A stretch of DNA of 64,000 nt from Neobacillus mesonae (GTDB lineage Bacteria; Bacillota; Bacilli; Paenibacillales; Paenibacillaceae): positions 434,001 through 498,000 of the forward strand of contig JAMBOW010000001.1 of the NCBI GenBank assembly GCA_023715865.1. Reading direction: 5' to 3'. The notes under the pieces were generated by a model. The model searched no databases. It was not told the DNA's origin and saw only the letters and a program-made list of their open reading frames with translations. Below are positions 23,948 to 33,508 of the stretch, one piece after another. Both the position numbers and the translations under genes were made by a program. Every line of letters starts with the position of its first letter. The stretch's first letter is position 1.

Positions 23948-26900
23948 TTGGTCACAGCGAAGAAGACGAAAAAAACCATTTCATTAAGTATGGCTTTCCT
24001 CCTGGCAGTGTCTATTGTGAGTCCGGCTATGGCCGCACCTTCTACCTCAGCAGCCGGAAAGATCGATTTGCGATCCACGGCACCTGAACTTATCACTGCA
24101 AAAGTGGATTCTAAACTGAGTAAGCTGTTTGAAGAGGACAAGTATGTAACTTATCTTGTTAAAATGTCCGAACAGGCAGATACTGCGCTAGCTTCTCAGA
24201 AAGCGCTGGATCTTGCAACTGCCCAAAAGGCAACTCCTGCCGCAGCCAAACTCTCTGCTCGAACGTCAGTAGTGAGCACGCTTCGTGAAACGGCGACACG
24301 CACGCAATTGCCAATTCAGAAATACTTGGACAGACAGCAAGAATCAGGTGGAGTTAGCGAATACAAAAGCTTTTTCATTGTGAACTCCCTGGCTGTCACC
24401 AGTACCAAAGAGGTAATGGAGGAGTTGGCCCTTCAGCCAGGTGTTGAAAAAATCCTTCCGAACGAAGAACGGTTTCTGCAGGAAGTTACCGTGGATAAGA
24501 ATGTAACTACTCCGAAAGCAAGCGAGCTTACGGTGAGTGACTCCGCTGATGCTAAGAGTTCAAGTGCCGAAACCTCGGACTTTGACCCAGAAAATATCGA
24601 ATGGAACATTGCTCAAGTGAATGCTCCAGAGGTATGGGAACAAGGTATCGATGGTACAGGTATCGTAGTGGCAAACCTGGATTCTGGAGTTGAATATACA
24701 CATCCAGCTTTGGCAAGTAAGTGGCGCGGATATGATGCTAGCGGGAACATCGTAGATCCAGAGCTTAGCTGGTATGATCCGCATAGCGGCGCGTCCCTGC
24801 CAGCAGATACAGATGGTCATGGAACGCATACAATGGGTACGATGGTAGGCGCTGAAGAGGATGGTACCAATGTCATCGGTGTTGCTCCAGGAGCGAAATG
24901 GATGGCGGTGCGGATTTTTAATCCTTCTACTACAGATGCCATCATTCTTGACGGGGCCCAGTGGCTGCTTGCGCCAGTGGACGATGAGGGAAATCTTCAT
25001 CCTGAACTTGCGCCGGACGTAGTAAACAACTCTTGGGGCGGCGGTCCAGGCATTGATGAATGGTTCAGACCGATCGTTCAATCATGGCGAGATGCACAAA
25101 TATTCCCTGAGTTCTCTGCAGGTAACACCACGTTGACGAATCCAGGTGGACCTGGATCAGTTGCCAACCCGGCCAACTATCCTGAATCGTTTGCAACCGG
25201 AGCAACGGATATTAACGGAAATCTGGCAGATTTCTCTCTCTTGGGACCTTCTCCATATGGAGAAGTTAAACCGGAGGTATCTGCACCAGGCGTAAACATT
25301 CGTTCATCGGTTCCAGGGGGAAGTTATGAAGGCGGATGGAACGGCACGTCAATGGCAGGACCTCATACTACAGCTATTGCAGCTCTCCTTCTGCAAGCAA
25401 ACAGTTCTCTAACCGTAGATGATCTGGAGAATATCTTGACAGAGACGGCTACTGAAAGAACCGACAGTACTTATCCCGAATCACCCAACAATGGATACGG
25501 TCATGGTATTGTTAATGCTCTGGATGCTGTAGGCTCAGTCCTTCAAGGTGTAGGTTCCGTGTCAGGCCGTGTAACCATTGACGGAGATGACCTGACTGCA
25601 CCTGAACTGAACTATGCAGTATTAGAGACAGTATATGCCGGACTTGATGCTGCATTTTCAATTGAAGTTAGTGACGATGTAGCCGTAACGGAAGTCAGTG
25701 TTCTAGCAAGAACAAAAGGATTGAGCCGCTATGTATACATACCAGCGGAACTCACTTCCGGTAATGCACTTAACGGTACGTATCGAGCAGTTATCCCTGC
25801 TTCACTAATTAAAGAACCAGGGCTTGAATATTACATTCGCGTCAACGACTATGGCAACAACGGTTTTGATACGGAAGTGCATTCTGTAGCCGTACTTGAA
25901 GGGATTGAACCAGGGTATATCCAAAATTTCGAAAATGATTATGTTGGATTTTTGCCAGATGAGTTAAATCCTTGGGTATGGGGAAGTCCGGAAAGCGGAC
26001 CGGGTAGTGCGTATTCCGGAGATAATGTCATAGCTACAAATTTAACTGGAACTTACGCAGCAAACGCAAATACTGCGATCATTGCACCTCCAATTAACTT
26101 GGCGAACGCACCGGAGGGAGGACTGCTGTCCTTCAAGCAATGGTATGATCTTGAAGATAACAGTGACTTCGGAAGCGTGTATATTGCAACCGAAGAAACG
26201 GACTATGAGTTTGAACAGCTGCTTACTTTTACCGGAAGCAGTGAAGAGTGGGTTAATCAGTATATTGATCTGACAGAATATGCAGGTCAAAAAGTATACG
26301 TTGCTTTCTTGCTCACCTCTGACAGTTCAGTCCAAGGAGAAGGCTGGTACATTGATGACTTCTCCCTGCAGGTTCCGGATGAAGAAGCTCCAGCTGCTCC
26401 AACGGGACTGACAGGTACACCTTCTATTCTAGGTGATGTCACGCTTGAATGGACTGCACCGGAAGATGAAGACTTGAAGGAGTACAATGTATACCGTTCC
26501 ACAGTCTCAGACTCTGGATATGAGCTTATTGGAACAACAACTGAACGGGCTTATGTAGACAGCATCACAATTGAAGGAGATGCTACTTACTATTACGTTG
26601 TAAAAGCTAAGGATTACAGCGGTAATGAAAGTGAGGCTTCAAATGAAATTACGGTAGAGGTAGCAGTTCCAGAGACGATCTTCAGTGATTCATTTGATGG
26701 AGAGGATGATAACGGCTGGACGCATACCGGTACGAATGATATTTGGGAACGAGGAGTCCCAGCTGCGCCAGGTCCAACCTCTGCAGTGAGTCCTCCAAAT
26801 GTATGGGGAACAGATCTAAATGGTACTTATTTGGCTAATTCCAACTTCTCTTTGGTATCACCTGTTATCGATTTGACCTCCAACAGCACGGCCGCTCTTA

Positions 26901-29353
26901 CTTTCAATCATTGGTATGAGATTGAAAGAAATTATGACGATGCCTATGTTGAAATTACTACTGATGGGGGAGCAACTTGGACAGAGATCGGTTATTACTC
27001 CCATGCAACGGAAGGTATGCAGTGGTCTCCTGTGTTTATTGACCTGACGAGCTATGTGGGGAATGAAATTCAAGTCCGTTTCAGATTAACAACAGACGGC
27101 AGTGTGCAAAAAGCCGGCTGGTATCTGGATGATTTCAGAGTACTTGCAGTTCAAGCTCCTGAATCTACACCAAGTGATACAAAGATTGAATCGAATAAAG
27201 AAAAAGTAATTGAGAAAGCTCCTGTATTAAGTGACTATACAGTGGGTAGTAAAAATGCTCCACAAAGTGACTCCGTGGCTAAAGACAGCAATGCAGGACT
27301 GTTCAGTCTTCCTGTACAGGCTACTGTCACTGTTGTGGAAACCGGACGCTCTGTTCGTACGGAAGCCTTCACAGGACGTTACAGCTTCAATCACGTTGCT
27401 GGCGACTACAATCTGAAGGTAGAATCTTACGGATACTATCCTCAAACGGTCCCTGTAACCATTGAAGATGGGAAAAACCGTACAGCGAACTTCCAACTAG
27501 AAGAAATTCCACAAGGTACCATTACAGGTACGGTCACAAATGAGCGTACAGGGGAGCCTATCGCTGATGCAGTCGTTATCGTGCTTGAGGATGCTCAAGT
27601 AGCTCCAGTCCGTACCGGAGAAGATGGAACGTTTACCCTGACGGTATACGAGGGAGAATACACGTTGTCTATTTCTGCACTGGATTATTACAGTGAAACG
27701 GCAACAGTTGTTGTTCCAGCAAACGATTCGGTAACACAAAACTTCGATTTGAAGCCGTTTATCGGATATGCAGGTGAGATTAAGTATGACGACGGAACAG
27801 GTGAGAATGCACGTGCGTGGAATGCGGCTGGCAATGCATGGGGGGTAAAAATGACTCCTGAGTCAGGAGCTGCACAAGTAACTGGTGCATCCTTCCGCTT
27901 CTGGAATACAGAGTGGCCAAACCCAGGCGGAACGGCATTTAAATACTCCGTATATGATGCTTCAGGATCAGGAGGAGCCCCTGGTCGTGAACTGGCAGGA
28001 CCATTTGACGGTACTGCTCTCAGAAACGATCAGTGGACAACAGTCGAATTCCCAGAGCCAGTTTCTGTCGAAGGAGATTTCTACATCGTATATGAACAAA
28101 CGGATGCAAATCCGTATGCTCCTGGACTTGCAACAGATGAAAGCAGCACACCGGCAGAAAGAGCCTGGCAGCGTGTAAGCGGGGCATGGACTGCTTCTCC
28201 TATTGAGGAAGGAAACTATATGATCCGTGCTTTAGTGCAGTACCCAATCACGGCACCCGTGTTCACTTCACCTGCAGAGGATACGTATACCAATGAAGAA
28301 AGCTTGACCGTTACAGGTACTTCTTCTGCAAACGGATCAACCGTTGTTATTTATAATGGGGAAGAAGAAGCAGGAACAGGCGTGGTTGAAGACAGCCAAT
28401 TTGAGGTTGCGATTGACTTGAATCCAGGCGAGAACGTACTGACTGCGGAGGTGCTCATTGGTGAAGAGGTGACGGACAGATCTGCACCAGTTACCGTTAC
28501 TCTTGATCAAAACGCACCTGAACTAGTTGTAACATCTCCGGAAGATGGAGAGGAAACAAATGCTGAAGCCTGTACGGTGAGAGGTTCAGTGAATGATGAA
28601 CACCTTGATTCCGTGACGGTTAACGGTGAAACTGTCGAAGTTGCGGAAGATGGCAGCTTCGAGCATCGTATTCTAATTCAATCTGGTGAGAATGTAATTA
28701 CGGTAACAGCAGTAGATTTGGCAGGAAATGAAACATCCATTTCACGTACGGTTACAGTAAATTGGGGTATTCCTGTCATTACGAATTTGAACCCAAGCTC
28801 AGATGTCCATATTGCAGCAGGCGAGTCGGTTTATGTATCCTTTGACAGCAGTCCTGGTCTATCGGCTTCCTTCCGTGTTGAATTACCTGGCAATGCTCCA
28901 GCCAGCTTTAATGAAACACCTCTTACTGAGACTACACCAGGTCATTATGAGGGGACTTACACAACATCAGAATCCTTGAGACTTGAAGGTGGAGTCATCG
29001 TTGTGAGAGTATGGGATGCAGCAGGCAACGAGACGGAAGTCACTGCACTTGGCAAAGTATATATCACGGAGAGCGGAGAAGAACCTGCTCCTCCAAACAT
29101 TGCCCCGGTAGCTGTTATTCAAGGACCAAATTCGGCACCACGTAATCGTGAGGTAACTTTTGACGGCTCCGCTTCCTATGATGAAGATGGCAGTATTGCC
29201 TCTTACGAATGGAACTTTGGAGACGGCACAACTGGAAGCGGCGTTACTACAGTTCATACATTTACACGAGCTGGTAACTATAATGTAGAACTGACAGTTA
29301 CAGATGACAAAGGAGCCACAAACACCAAAACCTTTGTGATTCGAATCCGCTAA
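23948..29353 (+). CDS. Giant secreted multidomain subtilase (bacillopeptidase F-like)
   Basis: 1,801 residues from TTG (AAGGAG ten bases upstream); the frame is open for 34 more codons, but the signal peptide VTAKKTKKTISLSMAFLLAV...AMAA starts here. Domains: I9-type propeptide (~65-180); S8 catalytic domain (~215-520) with Asp245 (ANLDSGV), His291 (DGHGTH) and Ser468 (NGTSMAGPH); two MAM/immune-inhibitor-A-like modules each with GTYxAN and QxxGWYxDDF; a fibronectin-III module between them; two carboxypeptidase-regulatory-like repeats (VAGDYNLKVESYGYYPQTV, then ITGTVTNERTGEPIADAVV); a beta-sandwich; two bacterial Ig-like repeats; and a C-terminal PKD domain (VTFDGSASYDEDGSI, EWNFGDGT). No LPXTG or S-layer anchor, so it is probably released. 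It degrades extracellular protein. Confidence 0.95.
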   Translation: MVTAKKTKKTISLSMAFLLAVSIVSPAMAAPSTSAAGKIDLRSTAPELITAKVDSKLSKLFEEDKYVTYLVKMSEQADTALASQKALDLATAQKATPAAAKLSARTSVVSTLRETATRTQLPIQKYLDRQQESGGVSEYKSFFIVNSLAVTSTKEVMEELALQPGVEKILPNEERFLQEVTVDKNVTTPKASELTVSDSADAKSSSAETSDFDPENIEWNIAQVNAPEVWEQGIDGTGIVVANLDSGVEYTHPALASKWRGYDASGNIVDPELSWYDPHSGASLPADTDGHGTHTMGTMVGAEEDGTNVIGVAPGAKWMAVRIFNPSTTDAIILDGAQWLLAPVDDEGNLHPELAPDVVNNSWGGGPGIDEWFRPIVQSWRDAQIFPEFSAGNTTLTNPGGPGSVANPANYPESFATGATDINGNLADFSLLGPSPYGEVKPEVSAPGVNIRSSVPGGSYEGGWNGTSMAGPHTTAIAALLLQANSSLTVDDLENILTETATERTDSTYPESPNNGYGHGIVNALDAVGSVLQGVGSVSGRVTIDGDDLTAPELNYAVLETVYAGLDAAFSIEVSDDVAVTEVSVLARTKGLSRYVYIPAELTSGNALNGTYRAVIPASLIKEPGLEYYIRVNDYGNNGFDTEVHSVAVLEGIEPGYIQNFENDYVGFLPDELNPWVWGSPESGPGSAYSGDNVIATNLTGTYAANANTAIIAPPINLANAPEGGLLSFKQWYDLEDNSDFGSVYIATEETDYEFEQLLTFTGSSEEWVNQYIDLTEYAGQKVYVAFLLTSDSSVQGEGWYIDDFSLQVPDEEAPAAPTGLTGTPSILGDVTLEWTAPEDEDLKEYNVYRSTVSDSGYELIGTTTERAYVDSITIEGDATYYYVVKAKDYSGNESEASNEITVEVAVPETIFSDSFDGEDDNGWTHTGTNDIWERGVPAAPGPTSAVSPPNVWGTDLNGTYLANSNFSLVSPVIDLTSNSTAALTFNHWYEIERNYDDAYVEITTDGGATWTEIGYYSHATEGMQWSPVFIDLTSYVGNEIQVRFRLTTDGSVQKAGWYLDDFRVLAVQAPESTPSDTKIESNKEKVIEKAPVLSDYTVGSKNAPQSDSVAKDSNAGLFSLPVQATVTVVETGRSVRTEAFTGRYSFNHVAGDYNLKVESYGYYPQTVPVTIEDGKNRTANFQLEEIPQGTITGTVTNERTGEPIADAVVIVLEDAQVAPVRTGEDGTFTLTVYEGEYTLSISALDYYSETATVVVPANDSVTQNFDLKPFIGYAGEIKYDDGTGENARAWNAAGNAWGVKMTPESGAAQVTGASFRFWNTEWPNPGGTAFKYSVYDASGSGGAPGRELAGPFDGTALRNDQWTTVEFPEPVSVEGDFYIVYEQTDANPYAPGLATDESSTPAERAWQRVSGAWTASPIEEGNYMIRALVQYPITAPVFTSPAEDTYTNEESLTVTGTSSANGSTVVIYNGEEEAGTGVVEDSQFEVAIDLNPGENVLTAEVLIGEEVTDRSAPVTVTLDQNAPELVVTSPEDGEETNAEACTVRGSVNDEHLDSVTVNGETVEVAEDGSFEHRILIQSGENVITVTAVDLAGNETSISRTVTVNWGIPVITNLNPSSDVHIAAGESVYVSFDSSPGLSASFRVELPGNAPASFNETPLTETTPGHYEGTYTTSESLRLEGGVIVVRVWDAAGNETEVTALGKVYITESGEEPAPPNIAPVAVIQGPNSAPRNREVTFDGSASYDEDGSIASYEWNFGDGTTGSGVTTVHTFTRAGNYNVELTVTDDKGATNTKTFVIRIR

Positions 29354-29367
29354 TTCAGCTGTTCAAT

Positions 29368-29412
29368 CAAAAAAAGAGGGGTGCGGGCCTTAGGGCATGC
29401 ACTCCTCTTTCT
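29368..29412. terminator. Bidirectional terminator between the subtilase and ATL genes
   Basis: AAAAAGAGGGGTGC...GCACTCCTCTTT. A-run on the left and T-run on the right let it serve both convergent genes. Confidence 0.8.
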
Positions 29413-29439
29413 ATGTTTAACATAATAGCATGCAAAACT

Positions 29440-29739
29440 TCATGCCTGATATTTGGCGAGATCGATTCTTCGGTCAAGTCCGATCTCGATCCCTTCCTCC
29501 TCAAGCCTTAGCTCTTGAATAAAACGATGCTCATCCTCCCGAATGGCAATCTCGCCAAACTTATTAACGACCCGATGCCAGGGAAGATTATGCTTCTCGC
29601 TCATAGAATGCAGGATTCGGACAACCTGTCTCGCTGCACGAGGGCTGCCGGCAAGGGCTGCAATCTGACCGTATGTCATTACTTTTCCTTCTGGGATCGA
29701 TTGAATAATTCGAATAACCTCTGCGGTAAAAGGTTGCAT
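29440..29739 (-). CDS. Alkyltransferase-like protein (ATL, catalytically dead MGMT homologue)
   Basis: 99 residues, the size of the DNA-binding domain of O6-alkylguanine-DNA alkyltransferase alone. The fold signature is complete (VMTYGQIAALAGSPRAARQVV with the helix and arginine finger), but the active-site PCHRV reads PWHRVV: Trp54 replaces the alkyl-accepting cysteine. That substitution defines ATL proteins, which bind O6-alkylguanine, bend the DNA and hand the lesion to nucleotide-excision repair (established for the family). AGGAGA lies 12 bases before the ATG. Single gene. Two further alkylation-repair genes occur in this window. Confidence 0.92.
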   Translation of the reverse strand: MQPFTAEVIRIIQSIPEGKVMTYGQIAALAGSPRAARQVVRILHSMSEKHNLPWHRVVNKFGEIAIREDEHRFIQELRLEEEGIEIGLDRRIDLAKYQA

Positions 29740-29836
29740 AATTCATCATATCTCCTTTTTATGTACGATACCGATTATATCAGAAATACTTCAAAATTTA
29801 AGAGCTGCATTTACTTGAGTTTAGAAAAAAATGAAT

Positions 29837-29866
29837 TGACGTCAAGCACGCAGGGAAGGTAATATA
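29837..29866 (+). promoter_or_regulatory. Candidate pullulanase promoter
   Basis: TTGACG (29837-29842), 18 bases, TAATAT (29861-29866). Transcription would start inside the adjacent cre site. The predicted 5' leader (~200 bases to 30075) shows no further element. Confidence 0.5.
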
Positions 29867-29871
29867 TGGGT

Positions 29872-29885
29872 GCAAACGGTTTCAC
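29872..29885 (+). promoter_or_regulatory. cre site at the pullulanase promoter
   Basis: TGCAAACGGTTTCA fits the cre consensus with one deviation. It lies right at the predicted +1, a classical CcpA repression position. Confidence 0.6.
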
Positions 29886-30075
29886 AAATTATGTTGTACG
29901 AAGTTAGTCAGTTATATCTAATGATTACAGGACCGAGGAGTATTTCGTCGGATAATGTCAGAAGGGAGGCGGATTTAAAGGTTTTTTTGATTGGTCTGCA
30001 AGTATGGACATAGGCAACTCCCTCTTATTGTTTTGTGCAAACGTTCCCAATTTATCTTGTATCGGAGGTTTGATG

Positions 30076-33000
30076 ATGCCAACATTTCGGTTAGTGCGAT
30101 CTGCACTATTTATGTTCTTCGTGATTACATTGATCTCTACCAGCACAGGGTTACAATTTGTTACTGCACAGAATGCCTTAAACAGTTCCGTTCCGAAACA
30201 GCATTTGAGAATTCATTATGAAGGTGACGGAGAAGGACTGGGCGTGTGGGTATGGGAGGACGCTGCAAATCCTTCCGCTGACTGGCCATCAGATGCAATA
30301 CCATTTACTGCTGAACAGAAAGATTCTTACGGTTCTTACATTGATCTTCCTCTTAAGTCTGAGGCTGATAAAGTCGGGTTTTTATTTGTTAATCGGGCTA
30401 CCGGGGAAAAAGATGGCGGTGACAAGTTTGTAGAGTTAAAATCGCAGGAAATTAATGAAGTGTGGGTGAAGCGCGGATCAGATGAAGTTCTTTTGTTTGA
30501 GCCTGTACGTTTGGAAAAAAACGTAATGCGTATTCATTATTCCCGTGCAGATCAGGACTACAGCAAATTTGGATTATGGGTATGGGAAGATGTGAAAGCG
30601 CCTTCAACGGATTGGCCTGGTGGAGCGATCCCTTTTACTAATGAACAGACGGATAAATACGGTGCTTATCTTGATGTTCCGCTTAAGGAGAATGCTGCAA
30701 AGATAAGTTTTCTAGTTGTCAATCGAACCAACGGCGACGAGAAGGATGGCGGGGACAAGAGTTTTGGATTGGTTCAGCATTACGATCATCTCTGGATAAA
30801 AGAAGGAGACAATAACGTTTACGTCTCTCCTTACGGTGAAATGGCTACGGGCATTACTTCCGCACAGGTAACATCAGAGGACCAAATAGAGCTCATGTTT
30901 ACGCGGACGGAAGGACTTAAGGCAGAAGATCTGAATAAGGAAATAGAAATTAAGGACCGAGAGGGCACTTCTGTTTCGATAAAGAAAGTAGAGATTACGG
31001 AAAATAATACAGTAAAAGTTACCGCTGATTTAGATTTAAGCAAGCTTCCGCTCGCGATTTCATATACAGGAGTAACAGTTAAGGCAGAGCTTCATTGGAG
31101 TATGCTTGATAAGCTTTATGCTTACAATGGGAATGATCTGGGAGCTAACTACTCTCGTAATAAGGTAACGTTTAAGCTCTGGGCACCGACTGCAAGCTCG
31201 GTCACATTAAATGTGTATGATAAGCAGGATGCATCCGTTTTAATCGGCTCTAAAAAGCTGACCCTTAAAAAGCAGGGGGTATGGATGACGGAGGCTCGGC
31301 CGAAAGAGTTTGGAGTGTCGGATTTAAAAAACTATTTTTACCAATATGATGTTGTAAATGACGGAGTAAGCCGCAAAGTGCTGGACCCTTATGCAAAATC
31401 CATGGCTGCTTTTCAGGTAGATACTGCAGGAGTGATCGGTCAGGATGGCGATGCGGTCGGAAAAGCTGCTATTGTGGATTTGAAAAAAACGAATCCTAAA
31501 GGTTTTGGTTATGCAAAGATTGATGGCTATAAGAAACGAGAGGATGCAGTGATATGGGAACTGCACGTTCGAGATTTCACCTCCGATCCTTCTATTGAAC
31601 ATGAGCTGACAGCCAGATGGGGAACCTACAGCGCATTAGAAGATAAACTAGACTATATCAAATCTCTTGGAGTAACCCATGTACAGCTCTTGCCAGTGAT
31701 GGCATGGTATTACGGGGATGAGACAAAGATGGGTGAAAGAGAGGATGAGTATTCAGCGGGTGGAAACGAATACAATTGGGGATACGACCCGCACAGCTAT
31801 TTTTCACCGGATGGGGCTTATTCTGAAAATGCCAAGGATCCAGAACTTCGTATTAAAGAACTCAAAGCGATGATTGATGCTATCCATGATGCAGGAATGG
31901 GTGTCATTCTTGATGTGGTGTATACCCACATGGCAAATGCTGATCTTTTAAACGACATAGTACCAAACTATTATGCATGGAAGGATAAGAACGGTGCATA
32001 TGTCGGGGGATTTGGGAACAATCTGGCTACGAATCATCATATGGCTGAGAAATTAATGGTTGATTCTGTGAAATACTGGTTTGACGAATACAAGATCGAT
32101 GGAATGCGCTTCGATATGATGGGTGATGCGACCTATGATTCCATTCAAAAAGCATACGACGCTGCAGCCGAGCTTAATCCGAACGCTCTGTTTATAGGTG
32201 AAGGATGGCGTACGTTCAGTGGAGCGGTGGCGGAGCCAGCTCTTGCTGGAAAAGGTGCGGACCAAGATTGGATGGACAAAACCAACGAGGTAGGAGTATT
32301 TTCTGATGAGATTCGCAACGAATTAAAGTCCGGCTTTGGATCCGAAGGAGAGGCGAGATTTATAACTGGCGGAGCTAGAGATATAAATCTTATTATGAAC
32401 AATATCAAAGGCCAGCCGACCAATACACCAGCGGATGATCCTGGAGATATGGTTCAATATATTGAAGCGCATGATAATCTCACGCTTTATGACGTCATAG
32501 CCCAATCGATTAAGAAGAATCCGGCAATACCAGAAAATGATCTCGAAATTCATAGACGAATCAGGCTCGGCAATCTGATGGTTTTGACATCTCAGGGAAC
32601 TGCTTTTCTGCACGCTGGACAAGAATATGGGCGTACGAAGCAGTGGCATGGAGAAGGATTGCCGGAACAGAAGTATCATGCGTTTTCAGACGAATCAGGA
32701 GAGCTATTTGGTTACTTTATTCATGATTCCTACGAATCTTCGGATGCGATCAACAAATTTGATTGGAGTAAAGCAACGAACGCTAAACAGTATCCTGTGA
32801 ATTCTGTGACCCGTGAATATACACAAGGGCTTATCGAGTTAAGAAAATCGACGAATGCATTTCGGCTTGATAACGAGAAGTTAGTGAACAAGAATGTCTC
32901 CTTGATCAAAGCTCCTGAGATTAAAAGCACTGATCTTCTCATTGGATATAAGAGCAAGTCAACGGATAAGACCGGAGTGTATTACGTATTTATCAATGCA

Positions 33001-33174
33001 GATAACTCAGAAAGGGTCATCAGCCTGCAATCGGATTTAACTAAAGGTACTGTTCTTGTTGATCAGAATGAAGCTGGGAGCACAGCTGTTTCGGAAAAGT
33101 CAGGTTTTACATTGACGAAAACGTCTATTGTTCTAGAGCCGCTTACTGCTGTAGTTATTAAAATGAAAGAATGA
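30076..33174 (+). CDS. pulA: Secreted type I pullulanase (GH13) with two PUD/CBM41 domains
   Basis: 1,032 residues. It cleaves alpha-1,6 branches of pullulan and starch outside the cell. The signal peptide starts FRLVRSALFMFFVITL, cleavage near VTAQN. Two related starch-binding modules follow (HLRIHYEGDGEGLGVWVWED and MRIHYSRADQDYSKFGLWVWED), then an Ig-like spacer, a CBM48/N-domain (NKVTFKLWAPTASSVTLNVYD) and the catalytic barrel. YNWGYDP at 566-572 is the type I pullulanase signature. Catalytic residues are Asp680 (MRFDMMGD), Glu709 (IGEGW) and Asp800 (EAHDN). GGAGG is seven bases from the second ATG; an ATG three bases upstream and longer frames to 30004 are possible. It is controlled by cre. 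Confidence 0.95.
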   Translation: MPTFRLVRSALFMFFVITLISTSTGLQFVTAQNALNSSVPKQHLRIHYEGDGEGLGVWVWEDAANPSADWPSDAIPFTAEQKDSYGSYIDLPLKSEADKVGFLFVNRATGEKDGGDKFVELKSQEINEVWVKRGSDEVLLFEPVRLEKNVMRIHYSRADQDYSKFGLWVWEDVKAPSTDWPGGAIPFTNEQTDKYGAYLDVPLKENAAKISFLVVNRTNGDEKDGGDKSFGLVQHYDHLWIKEGDNNVYVSPYGEMATGITSAQVTSEDQIELMFTRTEGLKAEDLNKEIEIKDREGTSVSIKKVEITENNTVKVTADLDLSKLPLAISYTGVTVKAELHWSMLDKLYAYNGNDLGANYSRNKVTFKLWAPTASSVTLNVYDKQDASVLIGSKKLTLKKQGVWMTEARPKEFGVSDLKNYFYQYDVVNDGVSRKVLDPYAKSMAAFQVDTAGVIGQDGDAVGKAAIVDLKKTNPKGFGYAKIDGYKKREDAVIWELHVRDFTSDPSIEHELTARWGTYSALEDKLDYIKSLGVTHVQLLPVMAWYYGDETKMGEREDEYSAGGNEYNWGYDPHSYFSPDGAYSENAKDPELRIKELKAMIDAIHDAGMGVILDVVYTHMANADLLNDIVPNYYAWKDKNGAYVGGFGNNLATNHHMAEKLMVDSVKYWFDEYKIDGMRFDMMGDATYDSIQKAYDAAAELNPNALFIGEGWRTFSGAVAEPALAGKGADQDWMDKTNEVGVFSDEIRNELKSGFGSEGEARFITGGARDINLIMNNIKGQPTNTPADDPGDMVQYIEAHDNLTLYDVIAQSIKKNPAIPENDLEIHRRIRLGNLMVLTSQGTAFLHAGQEYGRTKQWHGEGLPEQKYHAFSDESGELFGYFIHDSYESSDAINKFDWSKATNAKQYPVNSVTREYTQGLIELRKSTNAFRLDNEKLVNKNVSLIKAPEIKSTDLLIGYKSKSTDKTGVYYVFINADNSERVISLQSDLTKGTVLVDQNEAGSTAVSEKSGFTLTKTSIVLEPLTAVVIKMKE

Positions 33175-33252
33175 CCCAGTTGAACTGTCAGTATCATTCT
33201 GGCTCGGTAATTGTATGAAAGTGAAGTATGCACCGCCCACAGATAAATAAGG

Positions 33253-33300
33253 AAGTAATAAACTCTCTTCGCATTACATGCGGGAGAGTTTATTACTTTT
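33253..33300 (+). terminator. Strong terminator after the pullulanase
   Basis: AAGTAATAAACTCTC and GAGAGTTTATTACTT form a 15-base-pair stem topped by GCAT/ATGC, followed by TT; the arms themselves supply the A and U tracts. Confidence 0.8.
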
Positions 33301-33410
33301 CAGACATGCTTCAAAGCTCCTTCATGCTATCTCCCGTTCATTTCTATTTGCCTGATGACAAGTAAATGGCTTTATCAGCTTTCCTAATAGATCTTATAAG
33401 ATGATTCTAA

Positions 33411-33438
33411 TTGACCGTCCGTCGACTCCTATGATAGT
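33411..33438 (+). promoter_or_regulatory. Candidate cysJI promoter
   Basis: TTGACC (33411-33416), 16 bases, GATAGT (33433-33438). Downstream, AATTCT...AGAATT forms a loose dyad near 33453-33480 that could be an operator. No S-box or other riboswitch is seen in 33301-33508. Confidence 0.4.
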
Positions 33439-33508
33439 TTCAGTAGAGACATTTTAATTCTGATAAACTTACTGAGAATTATTATCAAAGCATCCGAGGT
33501 GGATATTA

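Noticed and set aside
33301..33508. S-box (SAM) riboswitch before cysJ
   Set aside because: None of the conserved S-box helices is visible; only a plain promoter and a loose dyad.
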